NCBI GenBank assembly: GCA_001275005.1
Contig: JWZX01001334.1
Span: 1-32,025 of the forward strand
DNA length: 32,025 nucleotides
Origin: Chrysochromulina tobinii
Taxonomy: Eukaryota > Haptophyta > Prymnesiales > Chrysochromulinaceae
Direction: 5' to 3'
Made by a program: the position numbers and the translations under genes. Every line of letters starts with the position of its first letter. Within the stretch, counting starts at the first letter, position 1. This document shows positions 9,375 to 18,474 of the stretch, one piece after another. The notes under the pieces were generated by a model. That model was given only the letters and a program-made list of their open reading frames with translations, did no database searches and had not been told where the DNA came from.

Positions 9375-10393
9375 TGAAAAGCCACATGCCTGCCACCATG
9401 CAAGCCAACGAGGCGCAGCCGTTGCACAATTTATCGTATGACCTGAGCACGTACGAGCGAGTGATCGTGGTGGCACGCCATGCGGAGAATGTCTCATGGG
9501 TCGCGGGCGTCGCAGCGAGCTGGGCGACGGGCGACGCGGGGCAGACAGGAGCCGTCGAGGCTCGAGGCCATGCAGGCGGCGAGGAGGGCGGCGAACAAGT
9601 CGGTGACACTACCGGCGACACTAGCAGAGCCGCACTCGGAGACCGTTGGAAAGGCACAACGAGAGCGACGGGGCACGCAGCGAAGCCCGCCGTCTTCGTG
9701 GTCTATGAGAAAGCCAACCCACACAGCCGCTACAACGTGCCCGTCAACCGCGGCGCTGAGGCGTCGGCGTATCTCAAGTATGTCCTCGACCACTACGACG
9801 GCCTTCCGCGCTGGAGCTTCTTTGTCCACGGCAACGAGTCGTCTTGGCATCACGACGGCAAGCTCGGCGAGCGGCTCGCGCATGCGTGGCGGCTTGCGCG
9901 AGAAACCGGCCGGCCGTATGTCGAGATCAATAATTACCGGCAACGGATTGGCCTCGACAAGGCGCGTGGACCGCTCGTTGGTGCAGGCGAGCTCGAGCGC
10001 GAAATGAGCGCCGCGCAGCTCGAGGCGTGGCGGCGTGAGTACCTCGAGCCCCACGTCGACTTTGGGCGAGCGAACGCCGACTGGGTCCGTGGCTCAACGT
10101 GCTGTGCCCAATTCTTAGTGCGGCGCGAGCAACTCATGCAGTACCCGCGACCCTTTTACGAGCGGCTGTACGCGTGGAGCATCGAGCCCGGCCACGAGGG
10201 CCCCGTGGTGGGGCGCTACCTCGAGTTTGCATGGCATGTGATTTGGGGCGACGATGAGGCGCGTCACCCCGACCGGAGCCAGCATCTGTGCGGGCGAGGG
10301 CACGCTCGACTCTGCACGAGGTTTGAGGTGGCAGCACGGCGTGAGCAGATGCTCGACGAGGACGAAGACGACGGAATGCAGGACGAGTTGTGA
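9374..10393 (+). CDS. DUF3431 family protein, glycosyltransferase-like
   Basis: From the ATG at 9374 (MKSHMPATMQ) the protein has 339 residues. It shows the block order of DUF3431: an N-terminal strand VIVVARHAENVSWV, then VFVVYEKANP, then NRGAEASAYLKYVLDHYDG followed by LPRWSFFVHGN and a His-rich loop, and near the C-terminus STCCAQFLVRREQLMQYPR with FYERLYAW and the LEFAWHVIWG motif. DUF3431 proteins occur in fungi and algae, often secreted or membrane-bound, and have been compared with glycosyltransferases; the activity is not established. Between residues 40 and 95 there is a low-complexity Gly/Ala/Thr insert. No clear signal peptide is visible from this start. The frame is open upstream to 9107, but there it has no ATG until 9374 that precedes the conserved part without crossing the ankyrin gene. 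Two more ATGs lie at 9386 and 9398. Confidence 0.8.
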   Translation: MKSHMPATMQANEAQPLHNLSYDLSTYERVIVVARHAENVSWVAGVAASWATGDAGQTGAVEARGHAGGEEGGEQVGDTTGDTSRAALGDRWKGTTRATGHAAKPAVFVVYEKANPHSRYNVPVNRGAEASAYLKYVLDHYDGLPRWSFFVHGNESSWHHDGKLGERLAHAWRLARETGRPYVEINNYRQRIGLDKARGPLVGAGELEREMSAAQLEAWRREYLEPHVDFGRANADWVRGSTCCAQFLVRREQLMQYPRPFYERLYAWSIEPGHEGPVVGRYLEFAWHVIWGDDEARHPDRSQHLCGRGHARLCTRFEVAARREQMLDEDEDDGMQDEL

Positions 10394-10604
10394 GGGATCA
10401 GGAAAACAAATGGAAGAAGCGAGCTGTGTGCGCCAGTCCATGGCCCAGTCGCCGCGCCAAGATATGAACCACGGACTGAATTCGAATGAAACATTTCGGG
10501 CGCATGCAGGTGCTAAGTTAACAGCAGAAAACGGGAGCCGCTCGTCTCAGTCACATTACAGTCACATCACCAATACAGGCCAATCACTCCAGTCTAACTC
10601 CAGT
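10394..10604. other. Short convergent intergenic gap
   Basis: These 211 bp separate the ends of the DUF3431 gene (+) and the GT92-like gene (-). Nothing beyond presumed 3' UTR sequence is seen. Confidence 0.4.
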
Positions 10605-11909
10605 CTAGACCCCTTTGCCAGCGAAACCAGACCCAGGCATAGTACCATCGAATCCTGCGCCCAAGACGCCCATCCGATCGTGCGCGATGAAGACGCCCTT
10701 GCTGACGTTGACGTCGTGAATCGTGCATAGCCTCGGACGCACCACGAGGGGCCGTCTTGACGCAAACCCGGGCGGCGCATCCTTGCACTTGTCCGCCCAA
10801 TGGATGTTGACCGCAAAGATGGCGCGAGTGTTCACGAGGTGCTTGCGCCATCCGCTATTGCGCACACACTGCTCGCGCGGCATCCAGGAGTTGGTGCACG
10901 TCACCTTGTACGCATTCTGCGGCAGCTTCCAGCGCATGCTCCCGAACGTGTGCACCTCCGCCATCGGGGCCGAGTGCAGGAGGTCAAACAGGTCTTCATG
11001 AGGACCGGGGCGCGCTGCGACCGACCACGAGCCACCAGGCGCAATTGTCGGCCGCGCGAAGATGAGATGCTCGTCCAAGTCGAGAGTGAGGGCCCACGAA
11101 AACTCCTCATGTGCAGCCCGATGCACGCAGTCGTTGTTCGCCCAATTTTGGCCACGCTGATGCATGCGTAGAGCGTTCACCCATTCCATACAGAGCAGTG
11201 TCACACGCGGGTGCACGCCTACGGCCAGCGTGCGGGCGGGTGAGCCCCCGCCGCACCTTGTCAGGTAGATGAAGGCATGCGAGACGCCACGCGCAGCGTG
11301 ATAGTCGAGCAGGTCCCAGACAGCGAATACACCCACCTCATTGTAAAGAGGGGCGACGCACAGCGCAATGCTGCCATGAAGGCTGCTCGGGCTTCTCGGG
11401 CTGTCTGCGTGTAATGCGTGAAGAGGAGCACGATAATGCTGATTTGTTACCACATGGTCCGTTGGCGCTGCCGCCGTCGGGCATATCATGACGAAAACAT
11501 TCGTCGAATAAACGCCAACGTCGTCCACGGACTGCACCCGGCACGCCAGTGAGTGGTCGATGGCTTGCGCAGCAGCGTAGACGTGCACTTCCCAAGGTGG
11601 CACGAGATGCATGCTATGCGGGGTCGTATGGACCAGTCTGGCAGCGGGAGGCCTCAAAGGGCTTTGACTCAAAGCGCCGCTGCAGACGTGCAGCTTGCAT
11701 GATGGCACTAGTGTGTGATTGCTCTGCCGACTGCGCGCTGGTGCGATGACGTAGCTCTGGCAGCGCGGCTCAGCTGAGCATAACAACTTGCAATAGTGCT
11801 CGGCGCTGCGGTTGGAAGCGGGCTTGAGGCTGCCAATGGCCACCAGGTGCTTCGGCCCGAGGCTGGGCCAATGCGGATACGTCACGAGTGGCAAGACTTC
11901 TTCGCACAT
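10605..11909 (-). CDS. GT92-like (DUF23) glycosyltransferase with Cys-rich N-terminal region
   Basis: The conserved part starts around SIALCVAPLYNEVGVFAVWDLLDYH, followed by GVSHAFIYLT, then VTLLCMEWVN, then HRAAHEEFSWALTLDLDEHLIF. This last block contains the Asp-x-Asp-Glu metal/nucleotide-sugar motif of the GT92/DUF23 and Glyco_tranf_2_4 type. Downstream are the usual FGSMRWKLP and RKHLVNTRAIFAVNIHWAD blocks, in which the late His is typical. Members transfer sugars, often galactose, onto glycans in the secretory pathway. Before the catalytic domain lies a Cys-rich stretch (YCKLLCSAEPRCQSY ... SCKLHVCSG) resembling a PAN/apple-type module. The first in-frame ATG is at 11909, giving 434 residues and no signal peptide. 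The open frame reaches 12068 (non-ATG) and includes a hydrophobic stretch (SAFLLSYIILPACIHT), so a 5' exon supplying a signal anchor is possible. Confidence 0.75.
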   Translation of the reverse strand: MCEEVLPLVTYPHWPSLGPKHLVAIGSLKPASNRSAEHYCKLLCSAEPRCQSYVIAPARSRQSNHTLVPSCKLHVCSGALSQSPLRPPAARLVHTTPHSMHLVPPWEVHVYAAAQAIDHSLACRVQSVDDVGVYSTNVFVMICPTAAAPTDHVVTNQHYRAPLHALHADSPRSPSSLHGSIALCVAPLYNEVGVFAVWDLLDYHAARGVSHAFIYLTRCGGGSPARTLAVGVHPRVTLLCMEWVNALRMHQRGQNWANNDCVHRAAHEEFSWALTLDLDEHLIFARPTIAPGGSWSVAARPGPHEDLFDLLHSAPMAEVHTFGSMRWKLPQNAYKVTCTNSWMPREQCVRNSGWRKHLVNTRAIFAVNIHWADKCKDAPPGFASRRPLVVRPRLCTIHDVNVSKGVFIAHDRMGVLGAGFDGTMPGSGFAGKGV

Positions 11910-12131
11910 AACAACTGTGCAATTTGTGCTTTTTCCACAGGCAAAGCTGCATGCTCGTCTCGTATGAATGCATGCAGGCAAGATGATGTAAGAAAGAAGA
12001 AAAGCGCTGCGCAAAGCGCTCGACGCAGCCCAAGTTTGATGTACCGGTAGTTTCGCCGAGATGGCCAATTAACGTGAACGTGATGTAGTTTCGTTTTGCC
12101 AGAATCGGCCGTCGAAGTCGCGCGTGTCGCC

Positions 12132-12497
12132 ATGATGAGGCTCTATGCATTCCTCCTGCTCACGCAGCTAGCCACTTGCAAGGGAGGTGGCTCGGTGCAC
12201 GACATTTTCGACGGCACATTCCAGCAGATTGTGGATCCACTTGTGAAGGGCTACATCTTCGACAACTACGGACAGTTTGCTGCCTCACAACTGACGTTTC
12301 GCAGCCTGAAGACCCATCTCGCTGCACACACTGACTACACATACGAGCAGTTGTCGGAGGACTCGCGATCTGAGATCATAGAGGAGGTTACGGATGAGAT
12401 TGCAAACAACTGCAATATGGGCGAGGTCGAGCTGGAGGAGTGCAAAAAACGTATTGGTTACCAGGTGCCTTCAAAGACGTCGCGGGATGAATTGTAA
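12132..12497 (+). CDS. Small ER-lumen protein with C-terminal RDEL
   Basis: The 121-residue product begins MMRLYAFLLLTQLATCKGG, a well-formed signal peptide, and ends KTSRDEL. RDEL is a recognised variant of the KDEL/HDEL retrieval signal that returns soluble proteins from the Golgi to the ER. The mature part is acidic, has a few aromatic residues, and carries two cysteines in NNCNMGEVELEECKK that could pair. No thioredoxin, J, EF-hand or other known domain is seen. Both ends of the protein independently point to the ER lumen, which makes it a convincing gene although the family is unknown. The open frame extends back to 12096, but the ATG at 12132 starts the signal peptide directly. It is head to head with the GT92-like gene, about 220 bp away; both products are expected in the secretory pathway, which may or may not be meaningful. 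Confidence 0.75.
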   Translation: MMRLYAFLLLTQLATCKGGGSVHDIFDGTFQQIVDPLVKGYIFDNYGQFAASQLTFRSLKTHLAAHTDYTYEQLSEDSRSEIIEEVTDEIANNCNMGEVELEECKKRIGYQVPSKTSRDEL

Positions 12498-12708
12498 ATA
12501 GCCGAGTAGGGTTTTGCTGGTTTCCACCAGTTAACAAAGAGCGGAGAGCGTGTGCTGCGTTGATGATCGCTCTAGTCAGTAGTCTGATGTGCTCTACACG
12601 AATTCGAGACGGGCCGCACCACCTTGGAGCCGATGTGGCGTGGAGACACGCACCAGCGGCCCCGACGCCCCACACGGCAGCCTCGCTGACGCATGCTGTC
12701 GCTTTACT
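12498..12708. other. Short convergent intergenic gap
   Basis: These 211 bp between the RDEL gene and the MFS gene hold no ORF or repeat that I can support. It presumably contains both 3' UTRs. Confidence 0.4.
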
Positions 12709-14373
12709 TTACCGGGCCTTAACGTACCGAAGAAAGAACGCCGCGCACATGACGTAGAGCGCGCCGGCGATGTTGACGGCGACGTATCCGCTGCTCGAGT
12801 AGTGATCGGGGCTGGTCGTCCATCCAAAATAGGCAAGCAGCGGCGCGGCGATCAGCGGCCCGCTCGTGCTCCCGAGGAAGGCAGACACGCCCCATACCCC
12901 GAGGCCTTGCGCGGCACTCTCGAACGACTGCGCGGCCGAGCGAGAGCCGCAGGCAGAGCACAGGTCAGCGGAGCAGGGAGCACGGCGGCGCGAGCACGGG
13001 GGCGCGAGCATGGCGGCGCGAGCATGGCGGCGTGAGCATGGCGGCGGGTGGTCCATGGCACACAAACGCGAGGTGGTCCTCGCCTGCACGCGCGTGCGCG
13101 CGCGAAGAGGAGGGCGAGAAGAGGACAGCAGCGGTGGTGGGCGTACCGGCAGCGTGTCGCACGCTAGGGCATAGTCGACCGACAGGAAGACGCCGTTGCC
13201 GATGCCGTAGGCGACGCCGAGGAGATTGACGTTGCGAAGGCTTGGTGATGTGGCGTACCCTAAGTACGTGATCGCCATGAAGCCACATGCCGTCCAGACG
13301 AGCGGCTTGCGCCCGTATTTGTCCGACAGATGGCCACTCGGGATCGCGACGACGGCGGCGGCGAGCTGGCCGATCATGGCGAGGAGCGAGGTGCAGTACG
13401 TGGGATCGTCGACTCGCTGCACGTCGCGCAGCATGAAAAGCACGAACGCCTGCAGCGAGACCCCCATGTAGTAGAAGGTGCGCGTCACAAACACCCAAAA
13501 GAAGTCCGGGTGGGCCACGAGGTCTAGCGAGTACGACGCAAATAGCTCGCTCCAGCTCCACACACTCGCCTCGCGGTGCGGCTTCTCGCGTGCCACGAGG
13601 CACGTGAGGCCAATGGTCAGCACGACGGCGACGCAGTAGATGGCATACGCGTGCACCGTCGAGAGCACGAACCCAAAGAGGGCAAAGCCGGTCAGCGCGC
13701 CGAGCATACTCATCGTCGCCATCGTGCCACTGGCACGCCCTATATGCGAAGCTGGGATTAGGTCGGGCAGGAGCGCCGTCCAGCACGCGTAGCTGCGTCG
13801 GTCGCACGAGCGGTGCATAGGTCAGTCAGCGGCAGTGTGCGCGCGCGTCAGGGAGGAGTGCAGGGTGAGGAGAGGAACACAGCTTTGCCTGTGCGCACAC
13901 CTTATGTTCAGGCCGGAGATGGCTATTGTCAGCGCCGCGATGAACATGTATCGCAGTCGCAGCTCGCGCGTGGCGAGCATCGCGACGTTGCCGACGCATG
14001 CGACGACGCCACCTAGCACCATGAGCGGTCGCCTCCGACCATAGGGAGACAGTGAGCGGTCGGAGAGGTAACCCACAGCCGGCGAGAGGAGCTGGGTGAT
14101 GCCCGTGCAACCGAGCATGACGCCAAGCATCATGGCGTGTTGGTCGCGAAAGAGGTGGACCGCCTCGGAAGGCAGGACGATGACGCCGAGAGTGCAGCAC
14201 ACCAGGCTGTAGGCGAAGGCAAAGGCGTTGATCGCCATCAGGAAGCAAGTGGACGGTATGGCCTCTTGATCGTCGACATCCTCCTCGAGATCGTGATCTG
14301 ATGCTGCTCTGCAGCCCGCCTGTGCAACCGGCGCGTACAGGGCTGGCGAATGGCCGCCTTTGGCGTACGGCAT
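12709..14373 (-). CDS. Major facilitator superfamily transporter, three exons
   Basis: The exons are 14373-13901, 13792-13147 and 12927-12709, giving 445 residues. Junction 1 is phase 2 (SGLNI-S-YACWTALLPDLIP) and junction 2 is phase 0 (CDTLP-SFESAAQGLGVWG); both restore blocks typical of the family. About 11-12 hydrophobic spans can be counted. The MFS loop motifs are clear in both halves: GYLSDRSLSPYGRRRPLM after span 2, and GHLSDKYGRKPLVW in the second half. The YxxLLPDLIPxxxxGRASG segment and the LGxWG motif are shared with sugar-type MFS proteins, including SLC45-like ones, so a sugar or similar small solute is a reasonable but unproven substrate. The frame is open to 14400 but the first ATG is 14373. 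The N-terminal tail is acidic and cytosolic. Confidence 0.8.
12928..13146 (-). other. 219-bp stop-free intron carrying a minisatellite
   Basis: Donor CCG|GTACGC, acceptor GCGCAG|TCG. The length is a multiple of three and no stop occurs in frame, so a retained transcript would still be translated, inserting 73 residues rich in Arg, Pro and Cys (PPPLLSSSRPPLRART and similar) into the transporter. The inserted sequence has no membrane character and splits DTLP from the SFESAAQGLGVWG block, so it is taken as intron. The 14-bp minisatellite inside is listed separately. Confidence 0.75.
12979..13048. repeat. 14-bp minisatellite, five copies
   Basis: Five tandem 14-bp units with consensus AGCATGGCGGCGCG start at 12979, 12993, 13007, 13021 and 13035. 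They differ from the consensus by no more than three bases. The array lies wholly inside the second intron of the MFS gene. Because 14 is not a multiple of three, a change in copy number would alter the frame of an unspliced transcript. Confidence 0.95.
13793..13900 (-). other. 108-bp GT-AG intron in the MFS gene
   Basis: Donor ATAAG|GTGTGC, acceptor GACGCAG|CTAC, phase 2. Without splicing the first exon runs into a stop at 13822-13824. Splicing joins the fourth membrane span to the conserved LLPDLIP segment in frame. Confidence 0.8.
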
Positions 14374-14669
14374 GTGCGCTTCCCCGACTGAATCTATCAA
14401 TCACACACAGAGACACTTTCTCACGAAGCGCAACTTTTTGCGCACATGCGGATCGGATGGATGTGCAAAAACAGTCCTGCTCACGGCTGGGCGCGGAGTG
14501 AGGTTGTTCTGTCCTTTTTCTTGTCTTCGATTAAAAACGCCGTTTCTGTTCATGTTTTAGATGAAAAACGCCCTTTCCGTCCTCGCCAACCAATTATTCG
14601 CGTCGCCCGTTCGCTCCCAAAATTCGCACGAAAGCCCACGCACAACCCCAGCATCACCAGTCCACGCTC
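14374..14669. promoter_or_regulatory. Shared divergent promoter region of the MFS and HTH genes
   Basis: These 296 bp separate two head-to-head starts. The centre (about 14510-14575) is T-rich and contains two AAAACGCC-type words about 35 bp apart. No recognised TATA box. Regulatory function is inferred only from position. Confidence 0.35.
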
Positions 14670-15642
14670 ATGCCGATCAACACGCTGGACGCCCTCGCGG
14701 ACATCGCCGCACAGACGCTGAACATCTCGCTGCCCGATTCCCCACAGGGGAAGCCCTTCCTCGACGCCGCGCAGGACCCTGCCGCGCTCCTCCGCGCGGT
14801 TCGCAAGAGCCTCAACCTCACGCAGCGCGAGTTTGGCATCCTTCTCTCGCCCAAGGCGACCTCGCCGATCTCGCCCTCCGTCATCTGCCAGCTCGAGGCG
14901 GGCCTGCAGACCGTCCCGCCGCTCGTCTACGAGCGCGCCATGGCCGTCGCCGTCGCTGCGGAGCACCTCGGCCAGCATCTCGCGGCCAAGGAGATGAACG
15001 GATGCGACGCCGTGAGCGCGCTCAAACGTCTGGGCCCGGGCTGCATCGAGCAGCTCCAGCCCTACAAGGAGGCGGCCTCGCCCAGCGACGAATTGGCCGA
15101 CCTCGTCACCGAGTACCTCTCCATCGTCACCAAGCGCCGCCACTCGACGGGGGGGCTCCCGCCCGGGCGCGCGCGGCCCGTACCGCAAGCTGTCGAAACT
15201 CTCGGCTCGCGACCTGTCGTCGGCGGCCGACAGCACTCCCTCCGCAGTCCCGGCCGAAGCCATCCCAACGCCGCCAGCTCTCATGTTCCAGCCATCGGGC
15301 GAGCTCTCAGAGACGTCCTCGTACTGCTCGACACCCAACTCCTCGGTGGGCTCGATCGTCTCCGACGTTGGCTCAGACCGCTCGCGCCCAAGCACGCCGA
15401 GCGGCGGCGCCGGCACGCCAATGGCGTGGATGAAGCGACCGGCGGATGAGGCGCTCGCCGCGGCGCGATCGCCCGAGGTCCTCGTGGCGCTCCGCCAGCT
15501 CATGGCGCAGAATGAGCTGCTGATCCAGGAGAACAAGCGCTTGCGGTCGATGATGCCGCATGCACCGCCCACGCCGCCGGCGGGTGCGACGCTGAGCAGC
15601 GCAGCTGCCTTGGCCTTCTCTTCCAGCGCGTTCGCTGTCTGA
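14670..15642 (+). CDS. XRE/Cro-like helix-turn-helix protein with C-terminal coil; frame broken at a G7 run
   Basis: The first part (from 14670) has an XRE/Cro-like HTH near residues 38-85: LLRAVRKSLNLTQREFGILL, a short insert, then ISPSVICQLEAGLQTVPP. The LTQREFG and Q-L-E-x-G elements match helices 2-4 of that fold. The open frame then decays after HSTGG into Arg/Pro-rich sequence and stops at 15449. One frame over, sensible coding runs from about 15156 (GPYRKLSKLSARDLSSAADS) through a Ser/Pro-rich stretch with SETSSYCSTPNSSVGS to a short coil (LVALRQLMAQNELLIQENKRL) and a stop at 15642. The switch coincides with seven G at 15149-15155; with six the two parts would be one frame of 323 residues. 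A sequence-specific DNA-binding role is inferred from the HTH. XRE domains outside MBF1 are uncommon in eukaryotes. Confidence 0.65.
15149..15155 (+). other. G7 homopolymer at the frame break of the HTH gene
   Basis: Seven consecutive G follow CACTCGAC. Frame usage changes by +1 precisely here: upstream sequence is coherent in one frame and downstream sequence in the next. A one-base error in a G homopolymer is the commonest cause; a true mutation, or slippage during transcription or translation, cannot be excluded from one sequence. Confidence 0.7.
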
Positions 15643-16623
15643 GGCGAGAAACTTGTTTCGCTGTTTGTGTAGAGCACGGTCTATTCGCGCGCAGTCCTGC
15701 AGGCATCGAGACGCACCGGGGCCCCCGCATGTCCTGGTGACTTCAGAGAGACTATTTGGCAGTGTGCATGTGGAAGAGTTGTTTTGCCGTGCAGAGATGC
15801 ATATTAGTGTTCCACTATGCCATGCGTTTATACGTAATTTGTCCTTCAGGATTCCAGTAACAGTCTTGATGGTAACAGTAAAATGTAAATTTTAGTAAAT
15901 TGCAATACGGCCTCACAGGTAACCGATCTCAGTTTTTTCCGTAAGGCGATAATGCCGGATACGATGTGCCTGACGTCCAGACCGCTGTAACTGAGACGCC
16001 CCGGGGGCTGCGCCCTGCGCGCTTACTCGGGCCACGCTAAGCCACGCTACGAGAACAGGCTCAAGAGTTTCAGGAACATGGGTCTGTAATCAATTAGTAA
16101 TCAATGACTCAAGCTGCACGTGCTGGCACAACAGAGAACACGGTCCTCGGTCGGCTGTTAAAACCACCCAGTGAGGGCAGGTTTGACGTATGATGACGGA
16201 AGCAACTAGCAAGCACGACCACGGAACTCTCGCATGTCGCAACACCAACAGACATCGCAACAGGCCAACGAGCCAACTTCCAAAGATCCAACGGCGGGCT
16301 CGTCCAAGAACTAACTTGTCGAAGCCAGGGGTCGAAGATTTGTAGGTGTACTATGTAGGCCGGCCTGTAGCGTACGAGTACGTACACGGTAGGCCCTTTG
16401 AGGACCTGTGAGGTGACGAAACGCTTGCGCGTGGCGCCGCGCCTCCCCCCACACTGTAAAGACTGAGCGATCCCAGGAGCTGGAAGGCAGCGGTCGACTG
16501 GCAACTGAACAAACCCGCGGGGCTTCCAGATGTTCTACAGATGACGGCTCTGATTGCATGTGATGATGGGCCCAACTTGCCTATTTTCAAAGAGAGCCAA
16601 GCACTCCCCTTGAAGAGGCCTCA
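15643..16623. other. Long intergenic region, partly AT-rich
   Basis: These 981 bp separate two plus-strand genes. The part at about 15780-15900 is unusually AT-rich for this window and includes AAATGTAAATTTTA; TGTAA is a polyadenylation signal in green algae, but its use here is unproven. Small frames on both strands (15653-15895 plus; 16109-16590 minus) have no domain or compositional support. No RNA gene was recognised. The downstream part presumably holds the promoter of the next gene. Confidence 0.4.
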
Positions 16624-18201
16624 ATGAAGATGACTGAACACGCGCCGCTCTCCGCCGACAGGAAAGCTCGATTGCCATCTCCACTAGCTTTGCCTGCTCG
16701 TCCGCCTCTAGCTGCTCTCTCGGCGAGTGCCAATTCCGCTCGTGGCACGCAGAAGCGTCCGGGCAGCATGGATGATGCAAAGGCGACGACACCCACGACA
16801 AGCAGTGCAGCAGCTCCAAAGACGCAAGGCAACAACACGTCCCGAGCGTCGTCTCCTCGAAGCAATCCCTCCACCGGTCGGAGCAGCGATGAAGAAGCTC
16901 CGACCGGCGGAGGCACAGCCACTCGCCGCGCACCATCGCCACGAGCAACGGCAAACCGCGCGCCTTCGCCTCGTACGCCGTCCAGCCGTGCTCCGTCACC
17001 ACGGAAGCTCGTCGGGCCCTCGAACCGTGGTACGCCACGGCGTCCTCGGACCGAGTCGGTCGATCAGGCGCAGGCACCGGCGGCCCTTGACGATGAAGCC
17101 GCAAAGCTCCATCATCAACTGATGGCCTCTGAGGAGAAGGCCGCTCGGCTGGCAGAGCGCGAGCAGGCGCTCGAGGCGAAGCTGCTAGAGATCGAGCGTG
17201 AGCGCGAGACTGAGCGGCACGAAGCGGAAACACGCTTCGAGGATATGAAAGCCTTCATGAAGGGTATCTGCGACAACCTCAAGGCTGCCAACACTGAGCT
17301 CAACGAGCGTCTGGCCGAGTTGCTTCAGGCTACGAAGTCGCCGTCGCACTGGCTGTCGATGCAGACGAAGAGTGTCCTGGGCGCACAAGAGGAGACGATC
17401 CAACGGCTGCACGCGGAGAATGCGCAGCTGCGTCTACGCCTCGCCCCGCCCCGTAAGCGCTGCCTCAAGGAAGGTCCTTCCCTCGAGACGGACGAGATGA
17501 CGCCGATATCGGCGGGTGAGGGCGGCGTGGAGGCGGACGCTTTGGGAGAGGGCGGCGAGGGGGCGGGCACGACGCGCCGCGAGTCACGATCACCCGGCGC
17601 GCGCGCGCTTGCAGAGGCGGAGAAGCAGGCTGACGTTCAGGCGGAGGCTGGCAAGGTGGCGAGGGCAAGAGCCGGTGCAGCCGCAGCGGCCGCAGCGGAG
17701 GTAGCCGCAGCGGCCGCAGCGGAGGCGTCCGCCGCTACGGGTGTATCCGAGGATGACACCGAGCCTGCAGAGAAGGCGACGGAGCGCGCCCATGCCGTGG
17801 CCGCAGCCGCGCCGCCGCCGCGCATGGTGGTGCCTCCGATGGGGCTTCCGAAGGGCATCATACCGGTAGGGATCCCACCGCTTGGCCCTGTCGTCGGAGG
17901 AGTGCCCACGCTCGATTTCAGTCGGCTTGCTCTCCCCACCGCGGCGGAGCCCAACGAGCGGCCGGATGAGGACGGCCGGAGGCCGCCCACGCCGCCCTCA
18001 GTCATCATCGAGAGGCTCGAGGCAGCACGACAGGCCGCCGCCGCCCCCGCCCCCGCCCCCGCGGAGAGCCAATCTGGTGCCACCGCCGCGGCTGTCGTGT
18101 CCGACGGCGAACCGCCGTCCGTGCAGCCAGTGGAGACCAAGCCCGAAGACCGTTCGATTGTTGCGGCGGTGGTCGACTGGTTCAAAGGCTCAGCACCGTA
18201 G
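16624..18201 (+). CDS. SPR-motif, coiled-coil, low-complexity protein
   Basis: This 525-residue protein has no recognised domain but clear zones. Residues 1-75 are Ala/Ser/Pro-rich. Residues about 75-140 are basic and carry repeated RAPSPR-type units (ASSPRS, RAPSPRA, RAPSPRT, RAPSPRK), as seen in microtubule-binding and phosphorylated proteins. About 150-235 is a strong coiled coil (KAARLAEREQALEAKLLEIE and following), and a second short coil is around EETIQRLHAENAQLRLRL. The rest is Ala/Glu-rich, then Pro-rich (residues 380-510), ending VAAVVDWFKGSAP. The SPR units are typical proline-directed kinase sites, so phospho-regulated cytoskeletal binding is a fair guess, not a finding. The ATG at 16624 is followed by another at 16630. 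No intron is needed. Confidence 0.65.
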   Translation: MKMTEHAPLSADRKARLPSPLALPARPPLAALSASANSARGTQKRPGSMDDAKATTPTTSSAAAPKTQGNNTSRASSPRSNPSTGRSSDEEAPTGGGTATRRAPSPRATANRAPSPRTPSSRAPSPRKLVGPSNRGTPRRPRTESVDQAQAPAALDDEAAKLHHQLMASEEKAARLAEREQALEAKLLEIERERETERHEAETRFEDMKAFMKGICDNLKAANTELNERLAELLQATKSPSHWLSMQTKSVLGAQEETIQRLHAENAQLRLRLAPPRKRCLKEGPSLETDEMTPISAGEGGVEADALGEGGEGAGTTRRESRSPGARALAEAEKQADVQAEAGKVARARAGAAAAAAAEVAAAAAAEASAATGVSEDDTEPAEKATERAHAVAAAAPPPRMVVPPMGLPKGIIPVGIPPLGPVVGGVPTLDFSRLALPTAAEPNERPDEDGRRPPTPPSVIIERLEAARQAAAAPAPAPAESQSGATAAAVVSDGEPPSVQPVETKPEDRSIVAAVVDWFKGSAP

Positions 18202-18474
18202 ACGAGAGGCCCGGGCATGCATGCTGCATGGGCGATGGGGTAGTTGACGAATATGATCAGCTCGTGACTCGTGTGTATCACGATCTCAACCATCGTGTGT
18301 GGCTGGACTACAGCGTGTGTGGGTTGATGACAGCGAGGATTTCGGGGTAACAGACATACGGACATCACATGCGAAGCTCCCTGTTCACAGGAGAAATCGT
18401 CCGTCCACGCTCTTCGGGCGCCTCCCTCGGGGCCGCGGACGTCCTACCCCTATACTCTGCACCTCCACCACCAA
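18202..18474. other. Intergenic gap between two plus-strand genes
   Basis: In these 273 bp I see no gene; GTGTGT-containing words recur around 18270-18320. It should carry the 3' UTR of the SPR protein gene and the promoter of the PfkB gene. Confidence 0.35.
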